A stretch of 64,000 bases of DNA from Saccharomyces uvarum (lineage: Eukaryota; Ascomycota; Saccharomycetes; Saccharomycetales; Saccharomycetaceae), in assembly GCA_947243795.1 (NCBI GenBank), contig OX365943.1:558001-622000 (forward strand), written 5' to 3'. The notes under the pieces are model-generated. The model was given only the letters and a program-made list of their open reading frames with translations. It ran no database searches and was not told the origin of the DNA. This document shows positions 10,096 through 20,286 of this stretch, piece by piece; position 1 is the first letter of the stretch, and the number at the start of each line of letters is the position of its first letter. A program made the position numbers and the translations under genes.

Positions 10096-12249
10096 ATGGT
10101 CTTGATAAATGGCATAAAGTATGCCTGCGAGAGATGCATAAGAGGCCATAGAGTAACCACATGCAATCACACGGACCAACCGCTCATGATGATCAAACCA
10201 AAGGGTAGGCCTTCTACCACTTGCGACTTTTGCAAACAGCTTCGAAAAAACAAGAATGCAAGTCCCGAAGGCGTTTGTACATGTGGCCGATTAGAGAAGA
10301 AAAAATTAGCACAGAAGGCTAAAGAAGAAGCAAGAGCCAAATCAAAAGAAAAACAAAGAAAACAGTGTACTTGCGGAACCGACGAACTTTGCAAATATCA
10401 TGCCCAAAAGAGACATTCAAGGAAATCTGCGTCGAATTCTCAAAAGAAAGGGAGGTCCATTTCACGTTCACAGCCAATGTTTGAAAGAGTTTTATCTTCT
10501 ACTTCACTTGATAGCAACATGCTATCCGGCCATGGGGGGCTATCAGATACTTCCAGTATAATGACAAGCACATTTTTAGACAGTGAACCAGGTGTAGGCA
10601 AAATTTCGAAAGATTATCATCACGTTCCTTCATTGGCTTCCATTTCATCATTACAATCTTCTCAATCGTTAGATCAGAATTTTAGTGTGCCACAAAGCCC
10701 TCCACTATCGACAATGTCATTCAATTTTCTCACGGGAAATGTCAATGATACTAACCAAGATCACAACAGTCATCAGCATTCCAATTTGAACGGCAGCTGG
10801 CAAGACAGCTCAGCAAGCTTACCAGCGAAATCTGATTCGCGTTTCAATTTGATGGATAAAAATCATACAAATCATTCTGCGGGCCTTGATCTATTGGGCC
10901 ATTCTAAGCGAATATCTCCCATATCGAACACTCGTGTGGGCGAAGTTAGCGTCCCACTAGAAGAATATATCCCCTCGGATATTGATGGGGTCGGAAAAGT
11001 TACTGATAAGAGTTCTTTAGTCTATGATTGGCCCTTTGATGAAAGCATGGAGAGAAATTTTAGTACAACTGCAACTGCAGCAACGAATTCAAGTAAGCTT
11101 GGCATAAATGACAATATTAGTAACACTAATATTATTAATGCAAATAATAACAACTATGATAACACTATTAACAATGGCCGTGGTATCGAGAATATCAATA
11201 ATAATAGTAATAGTAATAATAACAATAACTGTGATAATTATAACAATAATAATAATAACAACATTGACAATAACAATAACAATAATAATAACCTTTCTAA
11301 ACAAGAACACCAAAGTAATGGTCTATTCGACATGTTTACAGATTCTTCATCAATTTCAACATTATCTCGAGCAAATTTACTCTTACAAGAAAAAATAGGA
11401 TCACAGGAAAGTCCAAGTAAAATAGAACACTATTCAAAGGTCCCACAATTTCGTAACCAGTTGAACTCCAGAAGTAAATCATTCATTCATAACCCTGCAA
11501 ACGAATATTTGAAGAGCAGCTTTGGCAATACAAGTAACAACGACATCGGAAAGGGCGTTGAAGTACTGTCACTGACGCCAAGTTTTATGGACATCCCTGA
11601 GAAAGAAAGAGAGAGAGAAAGATCACCATCATCAAATTACATTACTGACATGCCTTTTACTCGAAAACCTAGGTCCTCCAGCATTGATGTAAACCATAGG
11701 TACCCACCCATGGGGCCTGCGAACATAGCAACATCTCCTAGTGCGTTAAACAATACGATAGCAAGTAATCTTGACGACCAACTCAGTTCAACCTCTCTTA
11801 ACTCGCAGCCATCGTCAATAGCAAATACGATGATAGATCCTTTAAACCTGGTCGAACAGAGTTCTGTTCATTCAATCCCTCAATCAGTTAACTCCCCAAG
11901 AATGTCTAAGACCGGAAGTCGTCAAGACAAAAACCTCCAAATGAAGAAGGAAGAAAGAAACCCACTTAATTGCATACAGGATTTTTCGCAACTGGATAGT
12001 GCGTCAGGCGACATGAATCAAATGTTTTCTCCTCCACTCAAAAGTGTAAACAGACCGGCCACCATGAGGGAAAATTCGTCCAGTAGTAATTTTATATTTC
12101 AAGGAAATGGCATTATTTCTACGCCACCTGCAAGGAACGACCTTCCGGATACTTCTCCTATGAGTAGTATTCAAACAGCATCTCCACCAAGCCAATTACT
12201 TACCGATCAAGGGTTCGCAGATTTGGATAACTTTATGTCTTCGTTATGA
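10096..12249 (+). CDS. HAA1: Haa1, copper-fist transcription factor for weak-acid stress
   Basis: A 717-residue protein, about 20 longer than S. cerevisiae Haa1. The N-terminal copper-fist DNA-binding domain is intact: Cys11, Cys14, Cys23 and His25 for zinc, and the KGRP minor-groove motif at residues 36-39. Two further Cys-rich segments follow, CTCG near residue 60 and CTCGTDELCKYH near 94, of the kind that binds copper in Ace1 and Mac1, although S. cerevisiae Haa1 is not copper-regulated. The rest is Ser/Asn-rich and disordered, with an Asn tract at about residues 345-400. Haa1 activates genes such as TPO2, TPO3 and YRO2 under acetic and lactic acid. The extra length relative to S. cerevisiae probably lies in the Asn tract. 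Confidence 0.96.
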   Translation: MVLINGIKYACERCIRGHRVTTCNHTDQPLMMIKPKGRPSTTCDFCKQLRKNKNASPEGVCTCGRLEKKKLAQKAKEEARAKSKEKQRKQCTCGTDELCKYHAQKRHSRKSASNSQKKGRSISRSQPMFERVLSSTSLDSNMLSGHGGLSDTSSIMTSTFLDSEPGVGKISKDYHHVPSLASISSLQSSQSLDQNFSVPQSPPLSTMSFNFLTGNVNDTNQDHNSHQHSNLNGSWQDSSASLPAKSDSRFNLMDKNHTNHSAGLDLLGHSKRISPISNTRVGEVSVPLEEYIPSDIDGVGKVTDKSSLVYDWPFDESMERNFSTTATAATNSSKLGINDNISNTNIINANNNNYDNTINNGRGIENINNNSNSNNNNNCDNYNNNNNNNIDNNNNNNNNLSKQEHQSNGLFDMFTDSSSISTLSRANLLLQEKIGSQESPSKIEHYSKVPQFRNQLNSRSKSFIHNPANEYLKSSFGNTSNNDIGKGVEVLSLTPSFMDIPEKERERERSPSSNYITDMPFTRKPRSSSIDVNHRYPPMGPANIATSPSALNNTIASNLDDQLSSTSLNSQPSSIANTMIDPLNLVEQSSVHSIPQSVNSPRMSKTGSRQDKNLQMKKEERNPLNCIQDFSQLDSASGDMNQMFSPPLKSVNRPATMRENSSSSNFIFQGNGIISTPPARNDLPDTSPMSSIQTASPPSQLLTDQGFADLDNFMSSL
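11110..11298 (+). repeat. Asn-codon (AAT/AAC) tract within HAA1
   Basis: The stretch encodes mostly Asn, interrupted by Ser, Asp, Ile and Tyr. The codons alternate between AAT and AAC, so this is an interrupted trinucleotide repeat whose length may vary between strains. It makes long spurious frames on both strands rich in Ile, Thr and Val. Confidence 0.9.
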
Positions 12250-13709
12250 TAGGATAAACTTGTTTTTTGTCTTTTGTCTTTTGTCTTTTGTCTTTTGTCT
12301 TTTGCTTTTCTGTAACTAGTTTTTTCCTTTTCAATATATATATATACCTTTATACACTTAATAATATCATTGGCATTATGATTGTTCATACATAATCACA
12401 GCTACTGTTTTCCTTTAAGCCGTTCCAAACACGCATTGAATGTACTGCGCTTTCTTTCTTTTTCCTTGCGTGAAACATTCATATGCAAGAACGAGAATGT
12501 AGCCTCTCCTTCCTTCCTTCCTTTTTCTGCCTGAAGCAGTGTTAACGTTCGTTCAATGACGTGAGGAATTACGAAGTTACAGATTTATTAGGCAATGTTC
12601 TAGCCAAGACTTAAGAAAGGAACACATTCTCCAGGTTGTTACTCGAGTACTTCAAAGCTTAATGACATCACTTCCTCTTCTATACCGTCCCATGTAATCT
12701 TGATAATAAAGCCCTACACCATGATGATATCACCTCGTCTTATTATTACATAAACTGGAGAACCTATTGCAAAGTCCGAGAAAACGAATGAGGTCATTAG
12801 CACTTAATAGCAAGTTTAGGTTAGAATTACGGAGCTTGACGCCTTATCTCCTCACTTATCAAAAAAGCAATTATGATTTCTTTTTCTGCAGGCAATGTTT
12901 AAAGGACTTGCGCACTCTCTCAGCGTGCGCAGTCTGCATGGGTGGTCCGGTCTAGGTCCATATTACTGTTTGACTGGCTCGTCATTCTGGTTCAACTTCA
13001 CTCTGATGCTTAGTATATCGGCTCACGTAAAAGCACACACTTTTTTGCCCTTCGAGCAATAGCACCTGCACGAGGCACGAGGCTTAACCTCACAGAAAGA
13101 ACCCAGAAGCTCTAGTTTGGAAAGCCGGGAGAATGGAAAAAAAACAGGAAAGGAGTTCAGACTTCTTTTTTCGACAGCTGCGTCTACTGCTACAGAGTCC
13201 GTGAGTCAGCCACTGATAATAAAAAGGAAATGTCTACAGAATAATCTTGTCGGGCTTTCGTAAAATCTTAAAATTTGTTGCTCTTAATCTTCTTTACATA
13301 TTTGGAAAAGAATTATTGGAGAGAAAAATCTAGACCTGCCAAGTCCGATAAACGAACGGCCTGCGACAAAACAGTGCAAAACCTTCATTCCTGAGGGTAG
13401 AGTCATGTAGGCGGAGACGAAAACGAAGTTTAGCTTTTCGTGAAAGTGCTCGTCTAATGTTTATCAACCTCTAAAGGTTAAATAGTAATTCTTTCTGTTT
13501 ACATAAATAGATGTGGGGTCTCTCAGAATTCTTTTCTTCGACTGGCTGTAGTGGTCATTCTATTGTAAGTAGGATATACAATTCTGGAATGAAAATTTTT
13601 GATTCTTTCATATAGACTTTGAGAGAGGCCACACTTAAATAATTTTACTAAAACAAGAGGGCAAACCAAATCTGCCAACCTATTGGTTTGTTCGGATCAA
13701 TCGTTAGAT
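12250..13709. other. Intergenic: HAA1 3' region and long SUT2 upstream region
   Basis: About 1.46 kb without a convincing gene. The HAA1 3' part holds a heptamer repeat (12265-12310) and an AT tract. A TTCC repeat lies near 12511-12525. The rest is presumably the SUT2 promoter; long upstream regions are common for yeast regulators. Short open frames here begin with non-ATG codons and look like noise. Confidence 0.5.
12265..12310 (+). repeat. Heptamer tandem repeat TTTTGTC, five perfect copies plus a partial one
   Basis: Five uninterrupted copies run from 12265 to 12299, then decay into TTTTGCTTTTC. It starts 16 bases after the HAA1 stop codon, so it will be in the HAA1 3' UTR or terminator. 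Confidence 0.9.
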
Positions 13710-14516
13710 ATGAGGCCAAATATTCGGACTTGTGATGTAATTACTAACAAAGATGAATCACTTCCTGCACTTTTATTACCGGCCCTGAGCAGTTATACAT
13801 GTGGCGACTTACTGCAAAAAGAACAGATTTCGACTAATGTCAACTATCATCCATTCGATTCATCAGACCGTTCGTTACTCCCAAAGAATTCCAAAATACA
13901 GCAAGATCAAAGCTCAGTTCCAGTTTCATCGGTCCAATACTTCGACCACAGTTTTAATAAATGGCAAAAAGAATCCGAAAATACCAAGCTTCCCAAACTT
14001 GGTTGCTTACCAGACTGCAAGGAATTATACAAAACTATCTCTTCGGGTGAAACTACCGATTCAGCGGTTATTTCATCAATAACAACCAATAGTTTGAAAA
14101 GGAAACGCCAAAGAGACGGTCCAAGTTGCGATTCATGTAGGGCCAAAAAAATAAAATGCAATGCAACAATTATTGTCTTCTTACAAGATAGAGACCTGAT
14201 ATCCTCGATCTCTTCAAGTTTGCATTACATTCTTTCCCAAGAGGATATTGAACTGTTTCGAACTAAGTTTTTCAAAAAACTGCCTGAGTTGATGAACTCT
14301 TACGAGGTTATCAAACATCTCGATAAGATAGTGCTTTTCAAATCCTGCACTTCCTGCAGCAGGAAGAACAAAAAAAATGGAAATTGTACATTTTCAAGAG
14401 GATTTACAAAATCTGATATGAACGTCTTTTCTAAAATAAATAGTAAACTTAAGGGAAAAAATATCTTTGAGATGACTGTTGCTGATTATATAGCCGCTGG
14501 CTTCCAAATCCTTTAG
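13710..14516 (+). CDS. SUT2: Sut2, zinc-cluster transcription factor with an interrupted Cys6 motif
   Basis: A 268-residue protein, the length known for S. cerevisiae Sut2, from the ATG at 13710 (the frame opens 9 codons earlier at a TTG). The Zn2Cys6 motif is split: Cys140, Cys143 and Cys150 (CDSCRAKKIKC) form the first half and Cys213, Cys216 and Cys226 the second. There are 62 residues in between where an ordinary cluster has about six. The Sut1/Sut2 pair is known for this arrangement. In S. cerevisiae these factors influence sterol uptake, filamentation and mating genes, and SUT2 was found as a multicopy suppressor of low protein kinase A activity. The N-terminal 130 residues are Ser/Thr-rich. 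Confidence 0.94.
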   Translation: MRPNIRTCDVITNKDESLPALLLPALSSYTCGDLLQKEQISTNVNYHPFDSSDRSLLPKNSKIQQDQSSVPVSSVQYFDHSFNKWQKESENTKLPKLGCLPDCKELYKTISSGETTDSAVISSITTNSLKRKRQRDGPSCDSCRAKKIKCNATIIVFLQDRDLISSISSSLHYILSQEDIELFRTKFFKKLPELMNSYEVIKHLDKIVLFKSCTSCSRKNKKNGNCTFSRGFTKSDMNVFSKINSKLKGKNIFEMTVADYIAAGFQIL

Positions 14517-14538
14517 GTTTCATGCATATAATTTTCCT

Positions 14539-14564
14539 TATATATATATATATATATATATATA
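14539..14564. repeat. (TA)13 microsatellite in the SUT2-RPA135 convergent region
   Basis: Thirteen uninterrupted TA dinucleotides, 22 bases after the SUT2 stop. Such tracts double as efficiency elements for 3'-end formation in yeast, which suits the convergent gene pair here. Confidence 0.95.
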
Positions 14565-14769
14565 CAAGATTTAGGAACATTAATTAAATATACTACCAAT
14601 AAAGTTAAATATTTTCTTCAAATATGAATTTGTTTATTCAGATATATACGCTCGATCGAAGGGAGCTTTTATATAAATAATCCAATAATAAAAAACCTCT
14701 ATATGATACAATTGACTAAGCCCTAATCTCTTCACCGTTTTTACATTAAGCTAAAAATGGGGTGTTCTT

Positions 14770-17700
14770 CTATTTGGGCTCAACATTATAACGTAATCTT
14801 ATACCCATAGCGGATAATTCAGAATCCAAGTACTTCAATACAAATGGTATAGCCACTGTGGTTGTTTCATTACCACCAACAAATTTATTCCCTTGTCCGT
14901 CTTCCCAAATTTGAGAATCGTCAATGAAAACATCTTCTCCATCTTCTGATTTAGCTAACAACTTCTTTGCATCTTCGAATCTCATGGAACAACGACGGCA
15001 ACAAACTGTCGAAATCGAACCAATTCTTGGCACACTCTGTTGCGTAGTTAAGATAGAGCCACACTCACGACAAACAGATGCTTGTGTGTAATCCGAAGAA
15101 TTTAGCAAACGATCTTGCAACAAGAATGAGGTACCATGCCCAATTAAAGCATCTCTTTCCATTTCACCGACACGAATACCACCATGTCTCTTTCTACCTT
15201 TGACGGGTTGCATAGTCAAACTATTAACAGGACCGGTGGAACGGACTTGGAACTTGTCGTTGACCATATGACGTAATCTTTGATAGTAAACAACACCGAC
15301 ATAAATATCTGCTCTGAGTTCTTCACCAGTAGCACCTGAATACATTGGTTCGTTACCGTGGTAATTGTAGCCCGCCTTCGCCAGTTGATCACCAAAATAA
15401 TCAGCAGGGGTATCGCTTTCATTGAAGATCCAAGGCGTGGCATCTTGCGCGATACCGTGCAAAGCACCCGCCTTACCTGCTAAAGATTCGACGAACATAC
15501 CGATAGTCATACGCGAAGGGAAAGCATGGGGATTAATGATGATATCTGGTTGGATACCTGTTTCACTGAAGGGCATGTCAATGGTAGGCCATTTTCTTGA
15601 ACAAACACCTTTTTGACCGTGTCTAGAAGAAAATTTATCACCAATTTGAGGTGTTCTTGTAATCCGGTATTTTATGCTAACAGTTTGTAGTTCTTGAAAC
15701 TTGTTCGATTCGTCACCAATTAAGTTCACTTCCTCTATATATGCTGGTTCTGAGGAATGGTATGTCTTGATTTTTGTCTTGTTCAAAGTATCGTCAAAGT
15801 ATGCACAGATTGGATCACCCTCTTCAACATAAGTGCCAATATATGGCAAACCGTCCTCGTCTAGTTTTTCTAGCCATTCTTTTGGCCATTCGTCATTTCC
15901 GAAACCAAAATGCTGCGTAATTGGGTCACCACGACTTCTGTTAAGAGCTAGATCCACTTTTTCAGTCTTATACATAGTACCATAACCGAACCCTCTTTCG
16001 TCAGCAGATTTGTTGATAATCATCGCGTCATCCATATCATAACCAGTATATGAAATGACAGCAACGACAGCGTTAAAACCGTTTGGAAAATTATCCATAC
16101 CATAGTCATCATATAGGTTAGCTTTCACGATAGGTGTTTGGCCAGTTTGCAATCTATAAAGTTTGTTGTCAGAACGATGACACAAAGCTACACCTGGAGT
16201 ACCCATAGTTTGCTTACCCATTTGGCATTGGTACATATTTCTTGGAGATTGATTAAAGTCAGAAAATGGAGTTAAATTAGCCAAAATGGACAGAATATTT
16301 GTTGGTGTAAATTCAACATGTGTATGAACATCATTTTGAATTTCTTGAGGTGTGACAGCAATATTCATGTATACTTGTTCGAAAGGACCAACCATGTCTT
16401 CCTTATCTAATGGCAGGTAACGAACGGGACGGAGCATTCTGGAGTGGCCACCAAATAAGTAAAGACCTGGATATTGGCCTCGGGTTGATGGAGGCACGTA
16501 ACCAATTTCTAGATCAACAGGCAGGCCAGGCGTCTTACCTTCAACCTTCCAATATCTCAACGTATCAGCAATGATCTTACCTTGCTCATGAGAGACCCAA
16601 CCAATGATTTTACCATCAATTTGAACACAGCATAGAGAAGGACCGGCAGTGAATGTGTGAGAAGCTGGAGCAACTCCGAGTGAGTATAATAATGAAGGGA
16701 TTTTTGAAACATCAGATTGTTGAGTTGATATACGACACTTGTGGGCAAAATGGTTTAGCAAACCACAAGGAGAACCGTCGGGTGTATGAACAGGACACAA
16801 GAAACCCCATGACTCTGGTAGTAATTTTCTAACTGTGGTTGTCTTCAATTGTGCAAAAAATGACCCTCTATGAACCATTCTAAAATGAGAAATGAAACGG
16901 TAAAAGTTGATTTTTTCAGCAACAACGGTGTAACCAGAGACTTGTTGCAAATCCAACCCAGATTGAGACACTAGGTTACCTGTCGATAAAAAGTACTGCA
17001 TTTTGGAACCAATGTTCTCATTGACTCTCATTAAGACTCTTGACATATATCTTTTGTCCTTGAAATTGATAGCCATACCACGGCTGATATCCATCCTGAC
17101 TTGAGCAACAATGTTTTGCAAATACTCATCAATCTTTTCTTTCAAAATCATACCATATAAGAAACCACCCAATAAGACTTCTTGATGTTGTGTAGCATCT
17201 GGATTATCAGGTGAACATTCACCTGCAACCAAAGAATACAACTTTCTAATCATAAACAACAACATTCTAAATTTATCTTGGTTACCATCCTTGCCCAAAT
17301 GCGCTAGGACAATACGGTCAAGGACTTCTTGCCCAACCTCTAAATCAGATTGGTCAGGGGAAGCTTGAAAGACGACACGGAATTTATCCCCTAGATATTG
17401 TAAAACTTGTGTACGATTTTGTAATTGAGGGTATCTTTTCTTAAAGCCACGCAATAACAATTCTAAACGATCAGTTAAAAATGAGTCCTTAACATCATCA
17501 CCGATAATACCGTCAAAAATTTCTCTATCATTAGTATGGCATAAGGCTTTCAAAATCATAACAGCAGGGACTAAATATTCGTTCTTTCTCCAAGAAAATC
17601 TAAATGTTACTTGACCGTCATTCAGATAATGTAGAACATTAGTTTGAGAGGTTTGGTCTGGTCTGACAGATCTAATCTGAATACCATATTGAGAATAAGA

Positions 17701-18381
17701 TGCACCTCTGTTGGCAAAAGATGGTCTGATAATAGCCATAGGATGATTTCTACGTTGAACAATCAACATTCTGATTAACTTCTCAATACCATTGACAATA
17801 AAGTAACCACCTATTTCATCAGATTCTTCTTTGTGTTGTACCAATTCATATGGGGACATCTTGTTCAAGTGACATCTGTTACTTTGTAACATAACTGGTA
17901 AACCACCGCAATCTCTTACTTCGTACATGTTTTCCTCGCCATTGTTAACGGACCACTTTAACTTTAGAAGTAATTTACCTCTATAAGAAGTAAGTCTTTG
18001 TCTCGACTCACTTGGGTAAACTTTTCTCTCTACTGCAGAAGAGACACCATCGTTGGACATGGGCTTTGCAATGGAAACTTGTTCCACACTGACGGAAAGC
18101 TTATTTCCAAGGTAGCTGCTATTAGCGATGTCATCTTCGGAATCAAATGGCTTCCCATCGAATATGACTTTTTCACCAATGTCCTGAGCACCCAGATTTA
18201 ATAAACCTCCATTTGGCCCTTCGGTTAATGCATTAAAGGAACCAATGTGTGGACGAACAGCTTCTTCTAATAACGGAAATGCCGATTTGTCTTTAGGAGG
18301 GTTAATGAACCGAGATTCACGTTCTAGAGTGCGGAAATCTGCCGTTCTGGTTTGGCTAGGTGGCTTAATCACTTTGCTCAT
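14770..18381 (-). CDS. RPA135: Rpa135, second-largest subunit of RNA polymerase I
   Basis: A 1203-residue protein, exactly the S. cerevisiae length. Family landmarks are all present: GYDMDDAMIINKSADERG, which includes the acidic residues near the active site, the RPB2-type signature GDKFSSRHGQKG, and the hybrid-binding GGIRVGEMERDALIGHG. The C-terminal zinc site is Cys1104, Cys1107, Cys1128 and Cys1131, next to an extra Cys1127. With Rpa190 it forms the catalytic core that transcribes rDNA in the nucleolus. The promoter carries paired ribosome-biogenesis elements (18477-18518), so it should be co-regulated with TIF6 in this window. Confidence 0.99.
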   Translation of the reverse strand: MSKVIKPPSQTRTADFRTLERESRFINPPKDKSAFPLLEEAVRPHIGSFNALTEGPNGGLLNLGAQDIGEKVIFDGKPFDSEDDIANSSYLGNKLSVSVEQVSIAKPMSNDGVSSAVERKVYPSESRQRLTSYRGKLLLKLKWSVNNGEENMYEVRDCGGLPVMLQSNRCHLNKMSPYELVQHKEESDEIGGYFIVNGIEKLIRMLIVQRRNHPMAIIRPSFANRGASYSQYGIQIRSVRPDQTSQTNVLHYLNDGQVTFRFSWRKNEYLVPAVMILKALCHTNDREIFDGIIGDDVKDSFLTDRLELLLRGFKKRYPQLQNRTQVLQYLGDKFRVVFQASPDQSDLEVGQEVLDRIVLAHLGKDGNQDKFRMLLFMIRKLYSLVAGECSPDNPDATQHQEVLLGGFLYGMILKEKIDEYLQNIVAQVRMDISRGMAINFKDKRYMSRVLMRVNENIGSKMQYFLSTGNLVSQSGLDLQQVSGYTVVAEKINFYRFISHFRMVHRGSFFAQLKTTTVRKLLPESWGFLCPVHTPDGSPCGLLNHFAHKCRISTQQSDVSKIPSLLYSLGVAPASHTFTAGPSLCCVQIDGKIIGWVSHEQGKIIADTLRYWKVEGKTPGLPVDLEIGYVPPSTRGQYPGLYLFGGHSRMLRPVRYLPLDKEDMVGPFEQVYMNIAVTPQEIQNDVHTHVEFTPTNILSILANLTPFSDFNQSPRNMYQCQMGKQTMGTPGVALCHRSDNKLYRLQTGQTPIVKANLYDDYGMDNFPNGFNAVVAVISYTGYDMDDAMIINKSADERGFGYGTMYKTEKVDLALNRSRGDPITQHFGFGNDEWPKEWLEKLDEDGLPYIGTYVEEGDPICAYFDDTLNKTKIKTYHSSEPAYIEEVNLIGDESNKFQELQTVSIKYRITRTPQIGDKFSSRHGQKGVCSRKWPTIDMPFSETGIQPDIIINPHAFPSRMTIGMFVESLAGKAGALHGIAQDATPWIFNESDTPADYFGDQLAKAGYNYHGNEPMYSGATGEELRADIYVGVVYYQRLRHMVNDKFQVRSTGPVNSLTMQPVKGRKRHGGIRVGEMERDALIGHGTSFLLQDRLLNSSDYTQASVCRECGSILTTQQSVPRIGSISTVCCRRCSMRFEDAKKLLAKSEDGEDVFIDDSQIWEDGQGNKFVGGNETTTVAIPFVLKYLDSELSAMGIRLRYNVEPK

Positions 18382-19200
18382 CTCACCAAATATGTCGCTC
18401 TGAGGTAGTTTCTCAAAATATCCTGAAATAACTATCTCGGTTCTACTTTTTGTTAAATGTAAATTCTTTATAGGAGGAGATGAGATGAGTTTCTAAGATC
18501 CATTTGAAAAATTTTTCATGCAGAAAAAAACAAACTAAAGAGGAAGTAACTAAGTAAAGATCGTCATTGACGATTAAAATCTTCGGAGGAACGTACTTAG
18601 AAAGCATTAAATAAGCACTATCTTAAAAGTCCAATTTTAGTGGCACTGAGCTTTGGAAGGTTTTCGTGGAATGATATCCAGAAACGCCTTGGCCCCTAAA
18701 CACATGACGTCCAAGCACACTCAAAATGTAACTGGTGAAGAAGGGAGGTAAACCAGAGGTACAAACAACTTGGAAATGGAAGTTCTATAGCCAAAATATT
18801 CAGTAAGTATTGTGCTTTAGACGGTAGTGAGAAAATCTTAATACAGACAGTGCTTGCTTTGAAGCCTAAGCTACACAGCTAAACCATCCGTCTTCACAAA
18901 AGATTTATGAACTTGTGAATTGAAGGTGTCTAACGTGTGCTCCACTAACGTATCTTGTACCAGATACTTATGTTCTATAAGCATCACGACCCGTTTGGCG
19001 GAGAGACTTGTGCTCCAACGTAGAGTACGAAGCAAACACCTGAACTCCTCGGTACCTTTATATGATGCGTTTACTTGCAGAGAACTCCTTCATTAAGAAA
19101 ACTTTCTAGGGTATCCACACAGGAGTTCTTTGAAGCTTAGATTATTTAGTTTTCAATGAGTGTTATTAGTTGGTACGATGTAAAAAAATCATAAGAAACA
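18382..19200. other. Intergenic: RPA135 promoter and tRNA-Lys upstream region
   Basis: About 820 bases. Apart from the RRPE/PAC cluster (listed separately) I see no gene, LTR or clear repeat. The last 100 bases before the tRNA contain no recognisable transposon end. Confidence 0.5.
18477..18518 (-). promoter_or_regulatory. RRPE and PAC elements of the RPA135 promoter
   Basis: Two overlapping GATGAG cores (18479-18484 and 18484-18489) match PAC, bound by Dot6/Tod6. The palindrome TGAAAAATTTTTCA (18505-18518) matches RRPE, bound by Stb3. Both lie about 95-140 bases upstream of the RPA135 ATG, the usual distance in ribosome-biogenesis promoters. Confidence 0.8.
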
Positions 19201-19273
19201 GCCTTGTTGGCGCAATCGGTAGCGCGTATGACTCTTAATCATAAGGTTAGGGGTTCGAGCCCCCTACAGGGCT
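19201..19273 (+). tRNA. tK(CUU): tRNA-Lys, anticodon CUU
   Basis: A 73-base cloverleaf: acceptor GCCTTGT pairs with ACAGGGC (one G-U pair), the anticodon loop contains CTCTTAA with anticodon CTT, and the B box is GGTTCGAGCC. A T-run (TTTCTTTTTTTG) follows as the Pol III terminator. There is no intron. The orthologous position in S. cerevisiae, between RPA135 and YPR011C, also has a tRNA-Lys(CUU). Confidence 0.97.
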
Positions 19274-19562
19274 TTCTTTTTTTGCTGACTTCGAATCTGC
19301 CAGCACTATAGATGTCGATTGCAAGTGTCCTCTGTTTATTAAGGAAGGATTTGCACTGATCGCTATAAAACAAGCATCATCAACAGAAAATAAAATAGGC
19401 CAACATAAAATAATGGCGGTATTGACACATATATATATAGTACTCGTTATTTTGTTATATTAGAAAGTATTTGAAGAATAAATAATATTTCGATTGTTTG
19501 CCGGCAATTATTGGAGAAGTGTAATGTGTAGTAAGTAATATAACAAATCATTGGCCCGGCCT

Positions 19563-19949
19563 TTAATCCTTATCTTTACTTAAAACTTCATCCAGACGGG
19601 ACAATTCTGGGTTGCCTTTCAATCTCAAAGTCTCGTCAGTTCTTAATTTTTTATAAGTAAAGTAGACACCGGAACATAGAGCTACACCCATAGCGAGGAA
19701 TAATGGTGTCAATTCAACGGGTATTTTGTAGCCACCTGAAGATTTTTTCTGATTCTTTTGTTAGTATAATACTCAATTGTTTATTTTTCGAATTCGTGGC
19801 CAACAAAGCTGCTTTTCCCCAATGTGTCACATTGCTAATTATTATGAGAATCAATGCAGTAACCACTTCACACTTCATCTGTTAATGCAAATAAACAAAA
19901 ACAACGATTAACATACAGCTGTATTCAACAGTAATTGTGATGGTCTCAT
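19563..19949 (-). CDS. MIN8: Min8, mitochondrial mini-protein, two exons (19917-19949 and 19563-19748)
   Basis: Exon 1 encodes [11 protein letters not shown] and ends at a canonical GTATGT donor (19911-19916 on the minus strand). The branch point TACTAAC is at 19760-19766 and the acceptor ATCAG ends at 19749, giving a 168-base intron. Exon 2 continues [17 protein letters not shown] and ends DEVLSKDKD. The spliced protein has 72 residues, the length of S. cerevisiae YPR010C-A. One membrane segment ([11 protein letters not shown]) is followed by a basic YKKLR. In S. cerevisiae Min8 is a mitochondrial protein reported to assist addition of Cox12 to cytochrome c oxidase. The gene is easily missed because neither exon makes a long frame. 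Confidence 0.93.
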
Positions 19950-20286
19950 TTTTTATATTTTTCCCCTTAAGTCTGGTTCAAAGGTGTTTTAGCAAGTTGC
20001 TAGAGAGGATTACGTCCCAGAATACAACCAGTTCAAAATGAGCTTGAAGAATAGTTACAGTTGCTTTTGAAGGGATGGCGATGCCTTAAAACGTCTGTCC
20101 ACATGATCATCATTGAATACGGAAATCCCACGCTTTGTAAGAGATGATTGGCTCACGCTCAAAACCGATATAAAAACAAAGCAAGCAAGCTAATGCTATA
20201 TACAGGAAGCCATCCTTCTACTACATGAAGACTTATTATCTAATAATTTCTCTACTTAATTACCGCTGATTCAAGGGTGATTTAAA
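19950..20286. other. Intergenic: MIN8 promoter and YPR011C 3' region
   Basis: About 340 bases. It contains a perfect 11-base ARS-core match at 19951-19961 directly upstream of the MIN8 ATG, most likely only an AT-rich leader. No coding frame was seen. Confidence 0.45.

Noticed and set aside
11089-11398. Long frames on both strands rich in Ile, Thr and Val
   Set aside because: They are shadows of the AAT/AAC Asn repeat within HAA1.
19951-19961. Perfect ARS-core match next to the MIN8 start
   Set aside because: It is part of the AT-rich leader directly before the MIN8 ATG and is expected by chance.
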